Below, one piece after another: positions 63,993 to 64,000 of a stretch of DNA of 64,000 nt. This stretch comes from Neostapfia colusana (lineage: Eukaryota; Streptophyta; Magnoliopsida; Poales; Poaceae). The stretch covers positions 79,186,968 to 79,250,967 of the forward strand of contig JASWHV010000012.1 of the NCBI GenBank assembly GCA_030760725.1. Direction: 5' to 3'. Position numbers and translations under genes: made by a program. Each line of letters begins with the position of its first letter. Position 1 is the stretch's first letter. The notes beneath the pieces were generated by a model. The model did not search any database, had not been told where the DNA came from, and saw nothing but the letters and a program-made list of their open reading frames with translations.

Positions 63993-64000
63993 ACGTCCTT

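Larger units (their letters stand above)
58101..64000 (-). mobile_element. Element G: chromovirus related to F, cut by window end
   Basis: An LTR of about 4 kb (58101-62099), a PPT (62100-62113) and the 3' half of pol on the minus strand are visible. Domain sequence and layout match F closely (integrase and chromodomain), but the LTR is strongly diverged in sequence. It inserted in the CACTA 3' subterminal repeats; its left flank is GATGC and the right flank is outside the window. Three in-frame stops in pol make this copy inactive. Confidence 0.9.

Noticed and set aside
1..64000. tRNA, rRNA, CRISPR or prokaryotic gene clusters
   Set aside because: Only primer-binding sites complementary to tRNA ends were seen. 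No cloverleaf, rRNA core, spaced repeats or operon structure is present; the window is eukaryotic plant DNA.

Overview
The window looks like intergenic DNA of a large-genome grass (Poaceae, probably panicoid). The evidence is nested LTR retrotransposons, a CACTA DNA transposon with the CACTACAGG terminus, primer-binding sites matching plant initiator tRNA-Met, and the GC-rich LTR style of grass Ty3/gypsy families. I found no host gene, rRNA, tRNA or CRISPR. Nearly all coding sequence belongs to transposable elements, and most of it is decayed. Element letters are mine.

Layout. 1-1896: 5' part of a Ty1/copia element (minus strand) with LTR, degenerate PBS, gag, protease and GAG-pre-integrase remnants. 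2385-9360: element A, a gypsy-like gag-only element (minus) with two LTRs, a broken gag and a stray integrase zinc-binding fragment. 9442-10797: LTR H (plus), related to the LTR of element C. 10798-11888: unassigned. 11889-33736: element C, an old Ty3/gypsy element (plus) split by three later insertions. B (12175-19736, minus, CRM-like chromovirus) sits in its 5' LTR. D (21976-30033, minus, gag plus a long antisense ORF) sits in its RT. E (30428-33364, a 2.9 kb solo LTR) lies further along the RT. 33737-34530: unassigned GC-rich then AT-rich block. From 34531: a CACTA (En/Spm) element (plus) with subterminal repeats, a decayed TNP2-type transposase (51681-55102) and a second ten-exon gene (55279-57750). 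It is split by element F (34810-50236, minus, Tekay/Del-like chromovirus, about 4 kb near-identical LTRs, perfect TSD) and, in its 3' subterminal repeats, by element G (58101 to window end, minus, relative of F).

How the parts fit together. B and F carry the expected gag, protease, RT, RNase H and integrase. F is nearly intact, with one in-frame stop before its chromodomain. A and D have gag but no pol, so they would need a helper element. Target-site duplications place most insertions to the base: TCCAC for D, GCGAC for F, AAGTC/GAGTC for E, and GTCCA/GTCTG for B, the last explained by CpG decay of one GTCCG target.

The least ordinary observations are four. (1) F has a 314-codon sense ORF between its 5' LTR and gag, and the ATGs of this ORF and of gag both sit beside a splice-acceptor-like CAG, suggesting alternative splicing. 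(2) The LTRs of F and G contain a two-exon coding pattern (GC-AG intron, matching phase and similar peptide) ahead of a stop codon; in F an AATAAA follows. (3) D carries an intact 573-codon antisense coiled-coil ORF that A lacks. (4) LTRs of A, C, D, E and H carry tandem arrays of ABRE/G-box-like ACGTG units, upstream of the TATA box where one is visible.
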